This document shows, in pieces, positions 8,254 through 16,495 of a stretch of DNA of 64,000 nucleotides. Source of the stretch: Leptospirales bacterium (GTDB taxonomy: Bacteria > Spirochaetota > Leptospiria > Leptospirales > Leptonemataceae); assembly GCA_016788865.1 (NCBI GenBank), contig JAEUSB010000033.1:1-64000 (forward strand). The letters run 5' to 3'. The notes beneath the pieces are model-generated. The model saw only the letters and a list, made by a program, of their open reading frames with translations, ran no database searches and was not told the origin of the DNA. The position numbers were made by a program, and so were the translations under genes. Positions within the stretch are counted from its first letter, which is position 1. The number at the start of each line of letters is the position of its first letter.

Positions 8254-9457
8254 CGACCTCCAGCCCTTTGCGTCGGCCGTTCTTCAGTGTAAGCAGGCAA
8301 CCGATTGCCTGAGCGCGCTCGGCCATGAGCCTCAGCCCAATTCCTTTCTTGCTATTCGGCTTCAGACCGATTCCGTTGTCGCGAATAAGAATCCTTGGAC
8401 CGCCGCTCAAGCTTCCGAGTTCGACTCCAATTCGACTTGCTTTTGAATGCTTCAAACTATTCGCGATTGCCTCCTGGATGAGACGATATGCTTCGCGCTT
8501 GGAAGCATCTGACAACCTGGGAAGACGCCCTTTCATTTTCAGTTGAAACTCGACGTTGGGATGCGCGGCAGCCAATCGATCCAGCAGTTCCGCCGTTGCT
8601 TCTTTGAGGCCAAGACCGGCAAGGGCAACCGGTGACAACGAATGTGCAATTCCGCGAGCCGTTTCTGTTGTCTCATCAATGAGTGCGATCATCTGTTTCA
8701 CGGCGTCATTCTGCGCCTGATCCTTCTTACCTAGCAGAGCGCACTGTGTCTGAATCATTAGCTTGAGAGTGATTAGAGAAGTACCCAGGGCATCATGGAT
8801 CTCGCGCGCAAAGCGGGCTCGTTCTGCCTCTTGAATTTCTGAGAGCGCTTGCGAAAGATATCGAATCTCGGACTCAGACGCGGCAAGGCGTGTCGCAGTT
8901 CCGGATAACGTGCGATTGATCTGAACAATTTCCTCTGTGCGCTTGATGACACGCTCTTCCAGATTACGGTTCATTTGAGCAAGATCGGTTTGCACTCGCT
9001 TGAGTCGAACCATGGAGCGCACACGCGCCCGGAGTTCCAGCGGATCAGCGGGCTTTGCCAGGAAATCTTCTGCCCAGGACAGGCCTTCCAACCTTGCTTC
9101 TCTATCCGTCCGAGCTGATAGAATGATGACAGGAATCATGGAAGCCTGCGGCATCTGACGGATCTCGCGCAGTATGGAAATCCCGTCCGCATCGGGGAGG
9201 TTCAGGTCTGAGAGGATCACGTCGGGTCGCCAGCTCTCAACCAGGCGCAGAGCGACAGCGCCAGTTCGCGCAACCTCGACGGTATGCGAATCGTGGCGAA
9301 GCGATTCAATCAGCAAAGTGGCCATTGAGACGTCATCCTCGATGATGAGAACGCGGCCTCCGGACGATTCGATTGGGTTCATGCTTGCAAAACTACCCTG
9401 ATACAACTCCAGATCTGCGTCGGCGTCCAGAAGAGGGTCAAGGAGAAAAGCATCCAT
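8231..9457 (-). CDS. Receiver-domain-bearing histidine kinase of the NarX/HisKA_3 type
   Basis: A 408-residue soluble kinase with no membrane segment. It starts with a receiver domain (E40-D41-D42, phospho-acceptor D84 in LSDLNLP, Lys in LAKPADP), continues through a coiled coil at about 150-205, then a HisKA_3 dimerisation domain with phospho-acceptor H221 (FAREIHDALG) and a HATPase_c domain (QEAIANSLKHSKA, RDNGIGL, GIGLRLMAERA). The kinase is therefore likely controlled by phosphorylation of its own receiver rather than by a direct ligand. It follows a lone receiver gene after 8 bases and overlaps the NarL-type regulator gene, so the three form one operon. Confidence 0.92.
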   Translation of the reverse strand: MDAFLLDPLLDADADLELYQGSFASMNPIESSGGRVLIIEDDVSMATLLIESLRHDSHTVEVARTGAVALRLVESWRPDVILSDLNLPDADGISILREIRQMPQASMIPVIILSARTDREARLEGLSWAEDFLAKPADPLELRARVRSMVRLKRVQTDLAQMNRNLEERVIKRTEEIVQINRTLSGTATRLAASESEIRYLSQALSEIQEAERARFAREIHDALGTSLITLKLMIQTQCALLGKKDQAQNDAVKQMIALIDETTETARGIAHSLSPVALAGLGLKEATAELLDRLAAAHPNVEFQLKMKGRLPRLSDASKREAYRLIQEAIANSLKHSKASRIGVELGSLSGGPRILIRDNGIGLKPNSKKGIGLRLMAERAQAIGCLLTLKNGRRKGLEVVVERKRT

Positions 9458-9465
9458 TTTCTGTC

Positions 9466-9858
9466 TTACCCGCGACGGCGCTTCAATCGAGTTTGAACCG
9501 CTTGCAGAATTTCGGCCGGGGTAAAGGGTTTTGAGATATAATCCTCGGCGCCCAATCCCATTCCCTCGCGGACGGAGGCTCGATCGCTCTTAGCGGATAT
9601 ATAGATGAAGGGAATAGATGTTGTTTCCGGATTCTCTGCGGCGCGCCGGATTACTTCAAAACCATCTATTCCGGGCAAAACCAGATCACATAGGACCAGA
9701 TCGGGCTTCAGATTGAGGCAGGCCGCCAGGCCTGCTTCGCCATCCGGCGCGGTCTGGACTTTGAAGCCTTTCTCCTCAAGGACCAGCTGAATAAACTCGG
9801 CAATTACCTTATTGTCCTCAATGACAAGTATGCTTGCTCCGATTGCCTGATCTCCCAT
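9466..9858 (-). CDS. Single-domain response regulator (receiver only)
   Basis: A 130-residue receiver with E14-D15, phospho-acceptor D58 (LVLCDLVLPGIDG), a Ser in IYISAKS and the conserved Lys in ISKPFTP. It has no output domain. It is the first gene of a minus-strand operon with the REC-kinase and the NarL-type regulator, and stands back to back with a lone HPt protein across a 100-base gap. Such receivers act as phosphate shuttles or sinks. The likely route here, kinase to receiver to HPt or the reverse, is inference. Confidence 0.88.
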   Translation of the reverse strand: MGDQAIGASILVIEDNKVIAEFIQLVLEEKGFKVQTAPDGEAGLAACLNLKPDLVLCDLVLPGIDGFEVIRRAAENPETTSIPFIYISAKSDRASVREGMGLGAEDYISKPFTPAEILQAVQTRLKRRRG

Positions 9859-9958
9859 ATTCTCGATTGTAAGGTTTCTTGCGCGGAACGCAAGCTGTGG
9901 GAATACTGCAATAATCCGTACTGGTACGCAGGGGATTTGATCGATTTAGTGGACCAAA

Positions 9959-10318
9959 ATGAGTAAGTTTGACGCCGGTAACATTTCTTTCCTGAGTATT
10001 CAATCCCAGCTACGGGTTGCTTCCACTTTCTTGGATCAGCTGACGGAATACGAGAGGCGATTGAATGAAGAGCACGGCCTGGCAGATAGAAAGGCTACGG
10101 CAATCCTGGCGCACTCTCTGCGAGGATCAAGCCTTGCCTTCGGAATCCCGGAGCTGGCCGCTGCCTGTGAGGCACTCGAGGAAGCGGCCGCGTTGCCGGA
10201 CAGCGATCTGTCGGCACACGCGCTAAAGGTGAGAGAGCTTGCAGGCCGCTCAGCGGAATCTTTGCGGCCATTTGTTGAATCGCTGAAACAGCAAATCGCC
10301 CAGGAAAATGGAAGTTAG
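9959..10318 (+). CDS. Stand-alone histidine phosphotransfer (HPt) protein
   Basis: A 119-residue all-helical protein with the HPt signature AHSLRGSSLAFGIPEL, phospho-acceptor H52, and a following helix AACEALEEAA. HPt proteins pass phosphate between receiver domains and have no catalytic activity. ATG at 9959 with GTGGA upstream. It is transcribed divergently from the receiver/kinase/NarL-regulator operon; the shared 100-base gap contains a small hairpin CTTGCG-CGGAA-CGCAAG (9878-9894). A lone HPt beside two receiver domains suggests a phosphorelay. Its stop overlaps that of the convergent gene by four bases. Confidence 0.82.
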   Translation: MSKFDAGNISFLSIQSQLRVASTFLDQLTEYERRLNEEHGLADRKATAILAHSLRGSSLAFGIPELAAACEALEEAAALPDSDLSAHALKVRELAGRSAESLRPFVESLKQQIAQENGS

Positions 10319-11526
10319 CTCTGTCCGTTCTGTTTATCCCAATCGCGCGCATACTGTTGCACTTGTTTCAGACGTTCGGCCTTGTCGAGACCCTCGTATT
10401 CTTTTTTTGAAAACTCATCCACATCATAAGACCGACCGGTCACATAGTCTGGAGAGGGCAAAGGGATCCATTCATCAAGAGGTTCTGTATTTGTCGGAAT
10501 CACCTCCCCGCGCGCAAGCATACCGTCGAGTTTACGCGGATCAAATGGAAGGTTCATACGCCTGCCTCGCAGGTTTTTCAATACAAGCTTTCCCTGGTTA
10601 AACTCTCGATCGTGGAAGATGATTCCAAAAAATTGCAGGGGCAGTTTTTGCTGACCGCGCTCTAGATACGTGACAAGATGTACACGTCCATACGGCTCTC
10701 CGGATTGATCAAATACGTTCGCATCAAAGACATACTTGCCTGCCTTTTTCACGTCGATGGATGCATCAATAACCAGCGAACCGTTTTCCAGATGGTCATA
10801 GTAGTCACCCGTGAACAACGCCGGAGCCGTTGGCGTGCTACTGAAGTCCGCTACTACCAGATTGTTTTTTACATTTGGAGTGTCAAAGAGGACGCGCAGT
10901 TCGATTTCACCCCAGTGCAATCTTTCTCCGTCGCGCGGTGTCCATGAGATTTTTGTTTTCCCGTCACCTGCCGCCTCGCTTGTTGCCTGACCTGCAAGCT
11001 TTCGCCCAAACGTAAAATCGGAGTATACGTCCGCAGAGATTACGCGCGGCTTCACCACGTTTCCATCCAGATCAAAAACTTCAAGGAACGCAACCGCCGG
11101 AGAATTGGCCGTCACAACATGACTGGGGCCGGACCAGGAATAATAGAGCAATGGCTTTTCGCCTTCACCGGGCGGATTGTGGGCGTAGATGGGATGCCTG
11201 GCTGGTTGGATCTTAAAGGGCTCGGTGAGATCTGTCATTGTGCGGGTGAGCGGCCTTGAATCCAGGGGATACCTGTACTGCATCTGGAATTGAAGCATCA
11301 TGATTTCAGGCGTAGCAACCTCGGCAGATTGCACCTTTTTTGCTACTCCGTTCTCATCCGGGCTCGTGTATTCTTGATTGGAGGAGGATCTATTTCTTTC
11401 TTCTTCGAACGCAACGGCGGCTCGACCAGCCCGATTCGTGACCCGTCCACTCATGAGCACAGCGCCAATTGCAACCACCAACACACCAACAATGCCGCCA
11501 ACGATGTAGAGTTTCTTCTTTTCCAT
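10315..11526 (-). CDS. Membrane-anchored protein of unknown function
   Basis: A 403-residue protein I do not recognise. The N-terminus (residues 1-6 MEKKKL) is followed by one hydrophobic segment at about 7-26 (YIVGGIVGVLVVAIGAVLM), then a large hydrophilic region that should lie in the periplasm. The middle is rich in beta-type strands (HVVTANSPAVAFLEVFDLDGNVV, KAGKYVFDANVFD) that suggest Ig-like or carbohydrate-binding-like folds; the C-terminus is charged. A GGGG stretch lies ahead of the ATG. It is tail-to-tail with the HPt gene and separated from the upstream secreted hydrolase by a clear terminator, so it is probably its own transcription unit. Confidence 0.75.
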   Translation of the reverse strand: MEKKKLYIVGGIVGVLVVAIGAVLMSGRVTNRAGRAAVAFEEERNRSSSNQEYTSPDENGVAKKVQSAEVATPEIMMLQFQMQYRYPLDSRPLTRTMTDLTEPFKIQPARHPIYAHNPPGEGEKPLLYYSWSGPSHVVTANSPAVAFLEVFDLDGNVVKPRVISADVYSDFTFGRKLAGQATSEAAGDGKTKISWTPRDGERLHWGEIELRVLFDTPNVKNNLVVADFSSTPTAPALFTGDYYDHLENGSLVIDASIDVKKAGKYVFDANVFDQSGEPYGRVHLVTYLERGQQKLPLQFFGIIFHDREFNQGKLVLKNLRGRRMNLPFDPRKLDGMLARGEVIPTNTEPLDEWIPLPSPDYVTGRSYDVDEFSKKEYEGLDKAERLKQVQQYARDWDKQNGQS

Positions 11527-11534
11527 TCAATCCC

Positions 11535-11574
11535 CCTGTAAAAACAAAATCCCGGCCAAACAAGGACCGGGATT
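11535..11574 (-). terminator. Rho-independent terminator of the secreted hydrolase gene
   Basis: A perfect 8-bp stem AATCCCGG / CCGGGATT (11548-11555 with 11567-11574, 11-base loop) is followed on the minus strand by ATTTTGTTTTTACAGG. The stem plus U-rich tail lies 44 bases after the hydrolase stop and just before the next gene. Confidence 0.82.
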
Positions 11575-11617
11575 CACAATTTTAACTCACGTCCTGTAAT
11601 CTGTTCATGCTTTCAGA

Positions 11618-12472
11618 TCAAAGATTGCCCGTTAAGCGATCAAACGCATCACGACCAACGCACTTCATACCTGTATGATCTGTATTATAGGCGGAATTGC
11701 TGGTGTTACACGGCTTGGCACCTTTGCTATTGCAATATGTGGAACGCGATTTGTACTTCGCGTTGTTTGGATCAACGCACTTGGTCATGTTCCCGTTTGA
11801 GCTGAAACCACAAGTCGACGCAAAGTTAACCGCAGAGTCATCAGAACCACCGATTACCACAGAAGCAGAACACGCTGTTGCGCCGTAGCAAGCATAGCCA
11901 GCAGTCATGTATTCGGTTACTGGATTGTTGTTATGGTTCCAGCTGCGAGCTGTTGAAATTTTCAGAGCATTGTCCATACCTGTACCCGTGGCCCATGCAC
12001 CAGCGGAAGCAAGAGCAGACCCGCCGGAGGCACTTGCGGCGTTTACAACATACAGAAGCCCGGTTGCGCCGGATGCATTTCCTTGTTCAAACGCATAGTC
12101 CATTGCCATGCAACCTGCGCTATGGCAGAGAAACACGCACTGGTTACCATTCTTGCAGTAGGTGTTCAGTGCGGATTGAATGTAGGTTTGCGCGCGGCAA
12201 GTTCCGTAAGTGCGTGGATCAGAGTTTCCATCATAGTTAATGAAGAGCGATCTCCATGATCCTGCTGTCACAGCCCGTGATCGGTTTGCTGAGCCATAGG
12301 AATCGGAACTGTTGAAGTTTCCATTGTTGTCGCTGGTATTGATCCCGCAATTGGTTGCAGGTGCACTGCGACCGTGTACGTAAATTACGTAGTTTACTGC
12401 CATGGCCGGCGTGGTAAGTACCGCAGCGCCGCCCAGGACCAGCAAAGCCGCAAGAGATTTGAGTTTAGTCAT
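11618..12472 (-). CDS. Secreted, cysteine-rich alpha/beta-hydrolase (lipase/esterase-like)
   Basis: A 284-residue exported protein. A signal peptide (about 1-25, ending PAMA) precedes the strand VIYVHGRS, whose HG resembles the oxyanion site of lipases. The nucleophile elbow is CHSAGC with S118 (x-H-S-x-G), and a C-terminal DHTGM (about residues 266-270) could supply the catalytic His. The mature part has 13 cysteines, several in close pairs, pointing to several disulfides and export to the periplasm or outside. It is low in charged residues and high in Ser, Asn, Gly and Ala. Single gene with its own terminator and a 276-base upstream region. The substrate is unknown. Confidence 0.75.
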   Translation of the reverse strand: MTKLKSLAALLVLGGAAVLTTPAMAVNYVIYVHGRSAPATNCGINTSDNNGNFNSSDSYGSANRSRAVTAGSWRSLFINYDGNSDPRTYGTCRAQTYIQSALNTYCKNGNQCVFLCHSAGCMAMDYAFEQGNASGATGLLYVVNAASASGGSALASAGAWATGTGMDNALKISTARSWNHNNNPVTEYMTAGYACYGATACSASVVIGGSDDSAVNFASTCGFSSNGNMTKCVDPNNAKYKSRSTYCNSKGAKPCNTSNSAYNTDHTGMKCVGRDAFDRLTGNL

Positions 12473-12748
12473 TTAGCTTTCCCCCTTTGATTCCGGCTTG
12501 GCCGGTTGCCCCCATTTTGCACAATGCGTGCCAGCCCTTGAGGAATCGCACCCTCGTCGAGAAACGCGTCGAACCCCGGATTTTGGAGCATTCCACGACG
12601 CCAGGCTACCTTTCGTGACCGGGCTCCGCTCAATTTCGGCCGGCTCATTTGGGCCGTACGGCTCAAATCGGCCACCCTCTTATAAAGAATTACTCGGGTG
12701 AATGGATCCGTGTGAGGACCCCTTGATTGCGGACAGGGATGCCGGAGA
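12473..12748. promoter_or_regulatory. Non-coding upstream region of the hydrolase gene with a 20-bp near-palindrome
   Basis: This 276-base gap has no credible gene. It contains TTTGGGCCGTACGGCTCAAA at 12648-12667, in which 9 of 10 base pairs match across the centre, with partial symmetry continuing outward (GGCTCA / TCGGCC). It lies about 175 bases upstream of the secreted hydrolase start. The shape is that of an operator for a dimeric repressor, but no regulator gene is adjacent. No convincing -35/-10 pair was identified. Confidence 0.4.
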
Positions 12749-13183
12749 TCAGGCGTAGCCGATTTCGGGTGTAAGCGGGATAGCTGATCGCATGAACTTG
12801 CCGGAGCCAGTGGCGATCACTTCATTTTCCGAGTTCAGCAACCTGGACTCGCAAACAAATACCCGCTTCGATGCCGACACGACGCTCCCAATTGCATGAA
12901 GCTGGCCCGAACTGACTGGCTTGAGGAATCGGATCTCAAAAACAGCGGTAAGGACGAAAACATCCTCAACAAGCGAGTTTGCAGCAAAGAACGCGGCGTC
13001 ATCGAGCGCCTTGAAATAGACGTGGCCGTGGACGGCCCCCCCTGCGTGAAAGAAGTCGGTCCGGACGGGTATGCGGATATGGGCTTCGCTGTGACGAATT
13101 TCGACTGCCAACCGGAAGTATTCGTTTACCGGGGCTTTCAGATACATTCGTTCCAGTTTCCGGTAATGATCTTCGCCAGGCAT
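12749..13183 (-). CDS. Hotdog-fold thioesterase, PaaI-like
   Basis: A 144-residue protein with the PaaI/YbgC-type hotdog outline: FFHAGGAVHGHVYFKALDDAAFFAAN, where the H-GG-H-G segment and the following Asp form the usual active site, then the long strands VFVLTAVFEIRFLKPVSSGQLHAIGSVV. The family hydrolyses acyl-CoA thioesters. The open frame starts 11 codons earlier, but the ATG at 13183 has GAGG five bases before it and is preferred. It is divergent from fliG. The substrate cannot be inferred from the neighbours. Confidence 0.82.
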   Translation of the reverse strand: MPGEDHYRKLERMYLKAPVNEYFRLAVEIRHSEAHIRIPVRTDFFHAGGAVHGHVYFKALDDAAFFAANSLVEDVFVLTAVFEIRFLKPVSSGQLHAIGSVVSASKRVFVCESRLLNSENEVIATGSGKFMRSAIPLTPEIGYA

Positions 13184-13294
13184 AGCTACCTCTGATCTGA
13201 AACTGAGAACGGGCACCGTGGCGGCAAGAAAAAGCGCGCCCTGGCCGACCGGATTTGGGCTTTCATATCTGGAGGGCTGTGCCGCAATGTCCCC

Positions 13295-14311
13295 GTGTTA
13301 GCGGGCAAGAAATCGCACCTGACCGGTCGCCAGAAAGCGGCCGTCTTCCTGATCACACTGGGCCCTGAAGTGGCCTCCGATATCTTCAAGCACCTGCGCG
13401 AAGATGAAATCGAAACCCTTACTTTCGAGATGGCTCGCGTCAACAATGTCGATCCGGCTGAAAAAGAAGGCGTCCTTGTAGAATTTAATGAACTCATGAT
13501 GGCCCAACAGTTCATTACGACTGGTGGGATAGACTACGCTCGCGAAGTCCTTGAACGCGCCGTGGGAACTCAAAAGTCCATTGATATCATCAATCGGCTT
13601 ACTTCAAGCATTCAGGTCCGACCGTTCGATTTTGTAAGACGAACAGATCCAACTCAGCTGCTGAACTTCATTCAGTATGAGCATCCGCAGACTGTAGCCT
13701 TGATCCTGTGCTATCTCGAACCGCAGAAATCCTCCGCAATCCTTGGCTCGCTACCGCATCAAATCCAGGCTGAAGTAGCCAGACGGATCGCCACGATGGA
13801 GCGAGTGTCGCCCGACGTTTTGCGGGAAGTGGAACGCGTACTTGAGCGGAAGCTCTCCAGCCTTACATCACAGGATTTTGCAACAACCGGTGGTGTTGAT
13901 ACAATTGTAGAGATTCTCACAAACGTGGACCGTGGAACAGAAAAGACGATCATTGAAGCACTTGAAGAGGAAGATCCGGAACTCGCAGAAGAAATAAAGA
14001 AAAAGATGTTTGTCTTTGAAGATATTGTCTTGCTGGACGACAGAGCAATCCAGCGCGTACTGCGCGAAGTAGATAATCAAGAACTTGCCAAAGCACTTAA
14101 ATCTGTTGAAGCAGAAGTCCAGGAAAAAATATTCAAGAACATGTCCAAACGCGCAGCATCACTCTTGCGCGAAGATATGGACTTCATGGGCCCGGTGCGA
14201 CTCAAAGACGTGGAAGACTGTCAGCAAAAGATCGTGAATATCATTCGAAAACTGGAGGACGCAGGGGAGATTGTTGTTGCTCGCTCCGGAGAAGAGGAAC
14301 TGGTCGTCTAA
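13295..14311 (+). CDS. fliG: Flagellar motor switch protein FliG
   Basis: A 338-residue cytoplasmic rotor protein that couples the MotA/B stator to the C-ring. The N-terminal domain begins LTGRQKAAVFLITLGPEVAS; the middle domain contains YEHPQTVALILCYLEP with the EHPQ motif that binds FliM; the C-terminal domain carries the charged torque helix DDRAIQRVLREVDNQELAKALK. Spirochaetes often have two FliG paralogues; the high match to the canonical form suggests the motor version. GTG start at 13295 with no ribosome site at normal distance (GGAGGG is 18 bases away), so the exact start is uncertain. It is not in a flagellar operon here. Confidence 0.94.
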   Translation: MLAGKKSHLTGRQKAAVFLITLGPEVASDIFKHLREDEIETLTFEMARVNNVDPAEKEGVLVEFNELMMAQQFITTGGIDYAREVLERAVGTQKSIDIINRLTSSIQVRPFDFVRRTDPTQLLNFIQYEHPQTVALILCYLEPQKSSAILGSLPHQIQAEVARRIATMERVSPDVLREVERVLERKLSSLTSQDFATTGGVDTIVEILTNVDRGTEKTIIEALEEEDPELAEEIKKKMFVFEDIVLLDDRAIQRVLREVDNQELAKALKSVEAEVQEKIFKNMSKRAASLLREDMDFMGPVRLKDVEDCQQKIVNIIRKLEDAGEIVVARSGEEELVV

Positions 14312-14333
14312 CGTCCAAATTGACCGAGGTCGC

Positions 14334-14972
14334 ATGAAACAGAAACACATCATAGATACCTTTAAGGGCCTGACCGGTCCTGTCGTGCTGTGTTTGATTT
14401 TCGCGTTTCATCGTCAGGAAAGCATCACGGCCTGGGTCTACCTGGCACTTCACGGAACCTACGGTATCCTCTGGATACTAAAGAGCCAGATCTTTGGGGA
14501 CAAGCAATGGGAACAGCCTGTCACACTCATCCGCGGCGGGATGCTTGTTTCGGGCCTGAGTCTCTATTGGATTTCGCCCCTGGTAATCACATACTACGGT
14601 GTCCAGGCGCACCCGATCCAGATTGCAGTCGCCGTTGCAATGTTTGGATTTGGAGTCTTCTTCCATTTTGCTTCAGATCTCCAGAAGCACATCTCTTTGA
14701 AACTACAACCAGGCTTGATAACGACGGGATTGTTTTCCAGAACCAGGAATCCTAACTACTTTGGCGAGTTGCTCATCTACACCAGCTTTGCCCTCCTCCC
14801 CATCCAGGGTTTTTCCTGGTGGGTTGGCTTTCTTCCGGCTGTCGCATTCGCTTCCATCATTGCAGTGGAATGGATTCCAAACATCTTACGCAAAGAGAGG
14901 TCGCTGTCGCGATATCCAGAGTTTGCTGCCTACAAGAAACGCAGCGCGCTTCTGATTCCGTTTCTTTTTTGA
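14334..14972 (+). CDS. Membrane protein of the isoprenylcysteine methyltransferase / steroid-reductase-like family
   Basis: A 212-residue protein with about six membrane segments. The C-terminal part has the family signature GLFSRTRNPNYFGELLIY followed by VEWIPNILRKE and YPEFAAYKKRS, seen in DUF1295, steroid 5-alpha-reductase C-terminal and ICMT-like proteins. The ATG at 14334 has GAGG four bases upstream and is preferred over an earlier in-frame start inside fliG. It follows fliG by 22 bases and is probably cotranscribed, although no flagellar role is known for the family. The enzymatic reaction is unknown. Confidence 0.75.
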   Translation: MKQKHIIDTFKGLTGPVVLCLIFAFHRQESITAWVYLALHGTYGILWILKSQIFGDKQWEQPVTLIRGGMLVSGLSLYWISPLVITYYGVQAHPIQIAVAVAMFGFGVFFHFASDLQKHISLKLQPGLITTGLFSRTRNPNYFGELLIYTSFALLPIQGFSWWVGFLPAVAFASIIAVEWIPNILRKERSLSRYPEFAAYKKRSALLIPFLF

Positions 14973-15022
14973 GGCATCTCCTGCGTGCGCCTGTCAAAGC
15001 GATTTGGCAGGCCGAATCCGCG

Positions 15023-15553
15023 TCAGTTGATCGGTGGCACCCTCGGCGTCTGCCCGGGAGCAAGCGATGGTTGAATTGGCAACGGCAGTTGATACACACC
15101 ACAGCTATAACTCAGATATTGTCTGGCCATGTTGGGCTTGTTTGAATTGATCCAGACGTAGTTTTGCCCGGAAGTATTGCGGTGCACGCTGTGATTGTCA
15201 CCGAGCGCCCGCCCTTGATCCTGCAATTCTATTCGCGTTGTAACAAGTGCCGTATCATCGGGAGCGCCTTCGATAAGCGAATTCGCCATCAGGCGATTGG
15301 TCGGTGTTAGATTTACAAAGAATGCGGCCGATATGTCGGGGTGCCCCATGAGCATCTGCTTCTCGTATGCAATGGCCATTCGATTTGCAGGGGGGAAGCC
15401 TGGGCTCATGGCCTCCTTCTCTGTTGCCACAACCTTCCAGAAACAGACGAGACGTAGTTTTGCGTAGTCGTCCCACATAGTGGACGCTTTTGGATTGGCC
15501 GCTGCGCTTCCACCGGCGATGAGACAGATAAGCATGGCTATTGAGCACTTCAT
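15023..15553 (-). CDS. Exported protein of unknown function
   Basis: A 176-residue protein with a signal peptide at about 1-19 (CSIAMLICLIAGGSAAA). The mature part has no domain I recognise; it holds two cysteines (in RLVCFWK and YSCGVYQ) that could pair, and ends in a Pro-rich tail (LPIQPSLAPGQTPRVPP). It stands alone: convergent with the preceding membrane protein and divergent from the PrsW gene 58 bases away. Confidence 0.6.
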   Translation of the reverse strand: MKCSIAMLICLIAGGSAAANPKASTMWDDYAKLRLVCFWKVVATEKEAMSPGFPPANRMAIAYEKQMLMGHPDISAAFFVNLTPTNRLMANSLIEGAPDDTALVTTRIELQDQGRALGDNHSVHRNTSGQNYVWINSNKPNMARQYLSYSCGVYQLPLPIQPSLAPGQTPRVPPIN

Positions 15554-15610
15554 TCTTGTAAGACGTCCAGGGCGCAGATTTCGGCCCAGAAAATTGCACG
15601 CAACAAGTAT

Positions 15611-16276
15611 ATGATTGGATACGGCGTCGGCTTTTTTTGTGCTTCCCTGGTCTTCCTGTACTTATTTGCGCGCGGTGGCGGACTCAGACTATCGACTATC
15701 GCCGCCGTCTTTTTTTGCGGGATTGTTGTGGGTCCGATTTGCGGACTTGCGGAGATCTTTTTCGAAAAAGAAATATTGTCCGGCCCGGAAATGCGGAATC
15801 CTGGGTTACGCGCGTTCGCACTCTACATGTTTGGGGTTGGCCCCATTGAGGAGATCGGAAAGTTTCTTGCAGTATTTCTCATAGCTCTTCAACGCCCGGA
15901 CTTCAAGAATTCATCGGACGGCATTCTTCTTGCAATTTGCTCGGCCCTCGGTTTTGCCGCGGGCGAGAATGTACTCTACATGTTAAACTTTGGACCCGCG
16001 GCGACATTACCTCGACTGGTCCTCGGGAACCTGGGGCATGCATCATTCAGTGCCTACTGGGGATATGCCCTTGGCGTTGCACTTCACGAGAACGCAAGGT
16101 TCACAGTCGTGCTTGAAGGACTACTCCTTGCGGCGGTCCTGCATGGCCTGTACGATGTCCTTCTTACTATTTCCTTTGGCGGTGCTATTGCCGCTCTCTT
16201 GCTTGCAGGTGTTTTGATTGTGCTCCTGGTTGGATTCTTTAGACGGGAGGCATCCCGCCACAAAAATCACCGATAG
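15611..16276 (+). CDS. PrsW-family intramembrane metalloprotease
   Basis: A 221-residue protein with about seven membrane segments. It contains the three PrsW motifs in order: EEIGKF (EExxK), GHASFSAYWGYALG (H-x3-F) and HGLYDVLL (H-x3-D). PrsW of Bacillus cleaves an anti-sigma factor within the membrane; related proteins occur in many bacteria with unknown substrates. No sigma or anti-sigma gene lies next to it, so the target cannot be proposed. The ATG at 15611 is the first in the frame. Confidence 0.88.
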   Translation: MIGYGVGFFCASLVFLYLFARGGGLRLSTIAAVFFCGIVVGPICGLAEIFFEKEILSGPEMRNPGLRAFALYMFGVGPIEEIGKFLAVFLIALQRPDFKNSSDGILLAICSALGFAAGENVLYMLNFGPAATLPRLVLGNLGHASFSAYWGYALGVALHENARFTVVLEGLLLAAVLHGLYDVLLTISFGGAIAALLLAGVLIVLLVGFFRREASRHKNHR

Positions 16277-16495
16277 CAGTGATCACGCCACGACTTGGAC
16301 CAATATCCTAACGGGCTATTGGACGCGCGAAATTCACAATAACCCACGGGACATTGTAAAAATCTTTTCGATCGACGCAAGTTTTCTCCCCGACAACAAT
16401 TACGAGATTTTGCCCATCCAGCAAACGTGACCTGACAAAAACTATTCGACATTTTCTCAGGATAGCTTGCCAATTTCTGAAAGGTGGTTAGACTT

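Noticed and set aside
12469-12675. 68-residue minus-strand frame before the hydrolase gene
   Set aside because: No ribosome site, Arg-rich composition and position over the palindromic operator-like region suggest chance.
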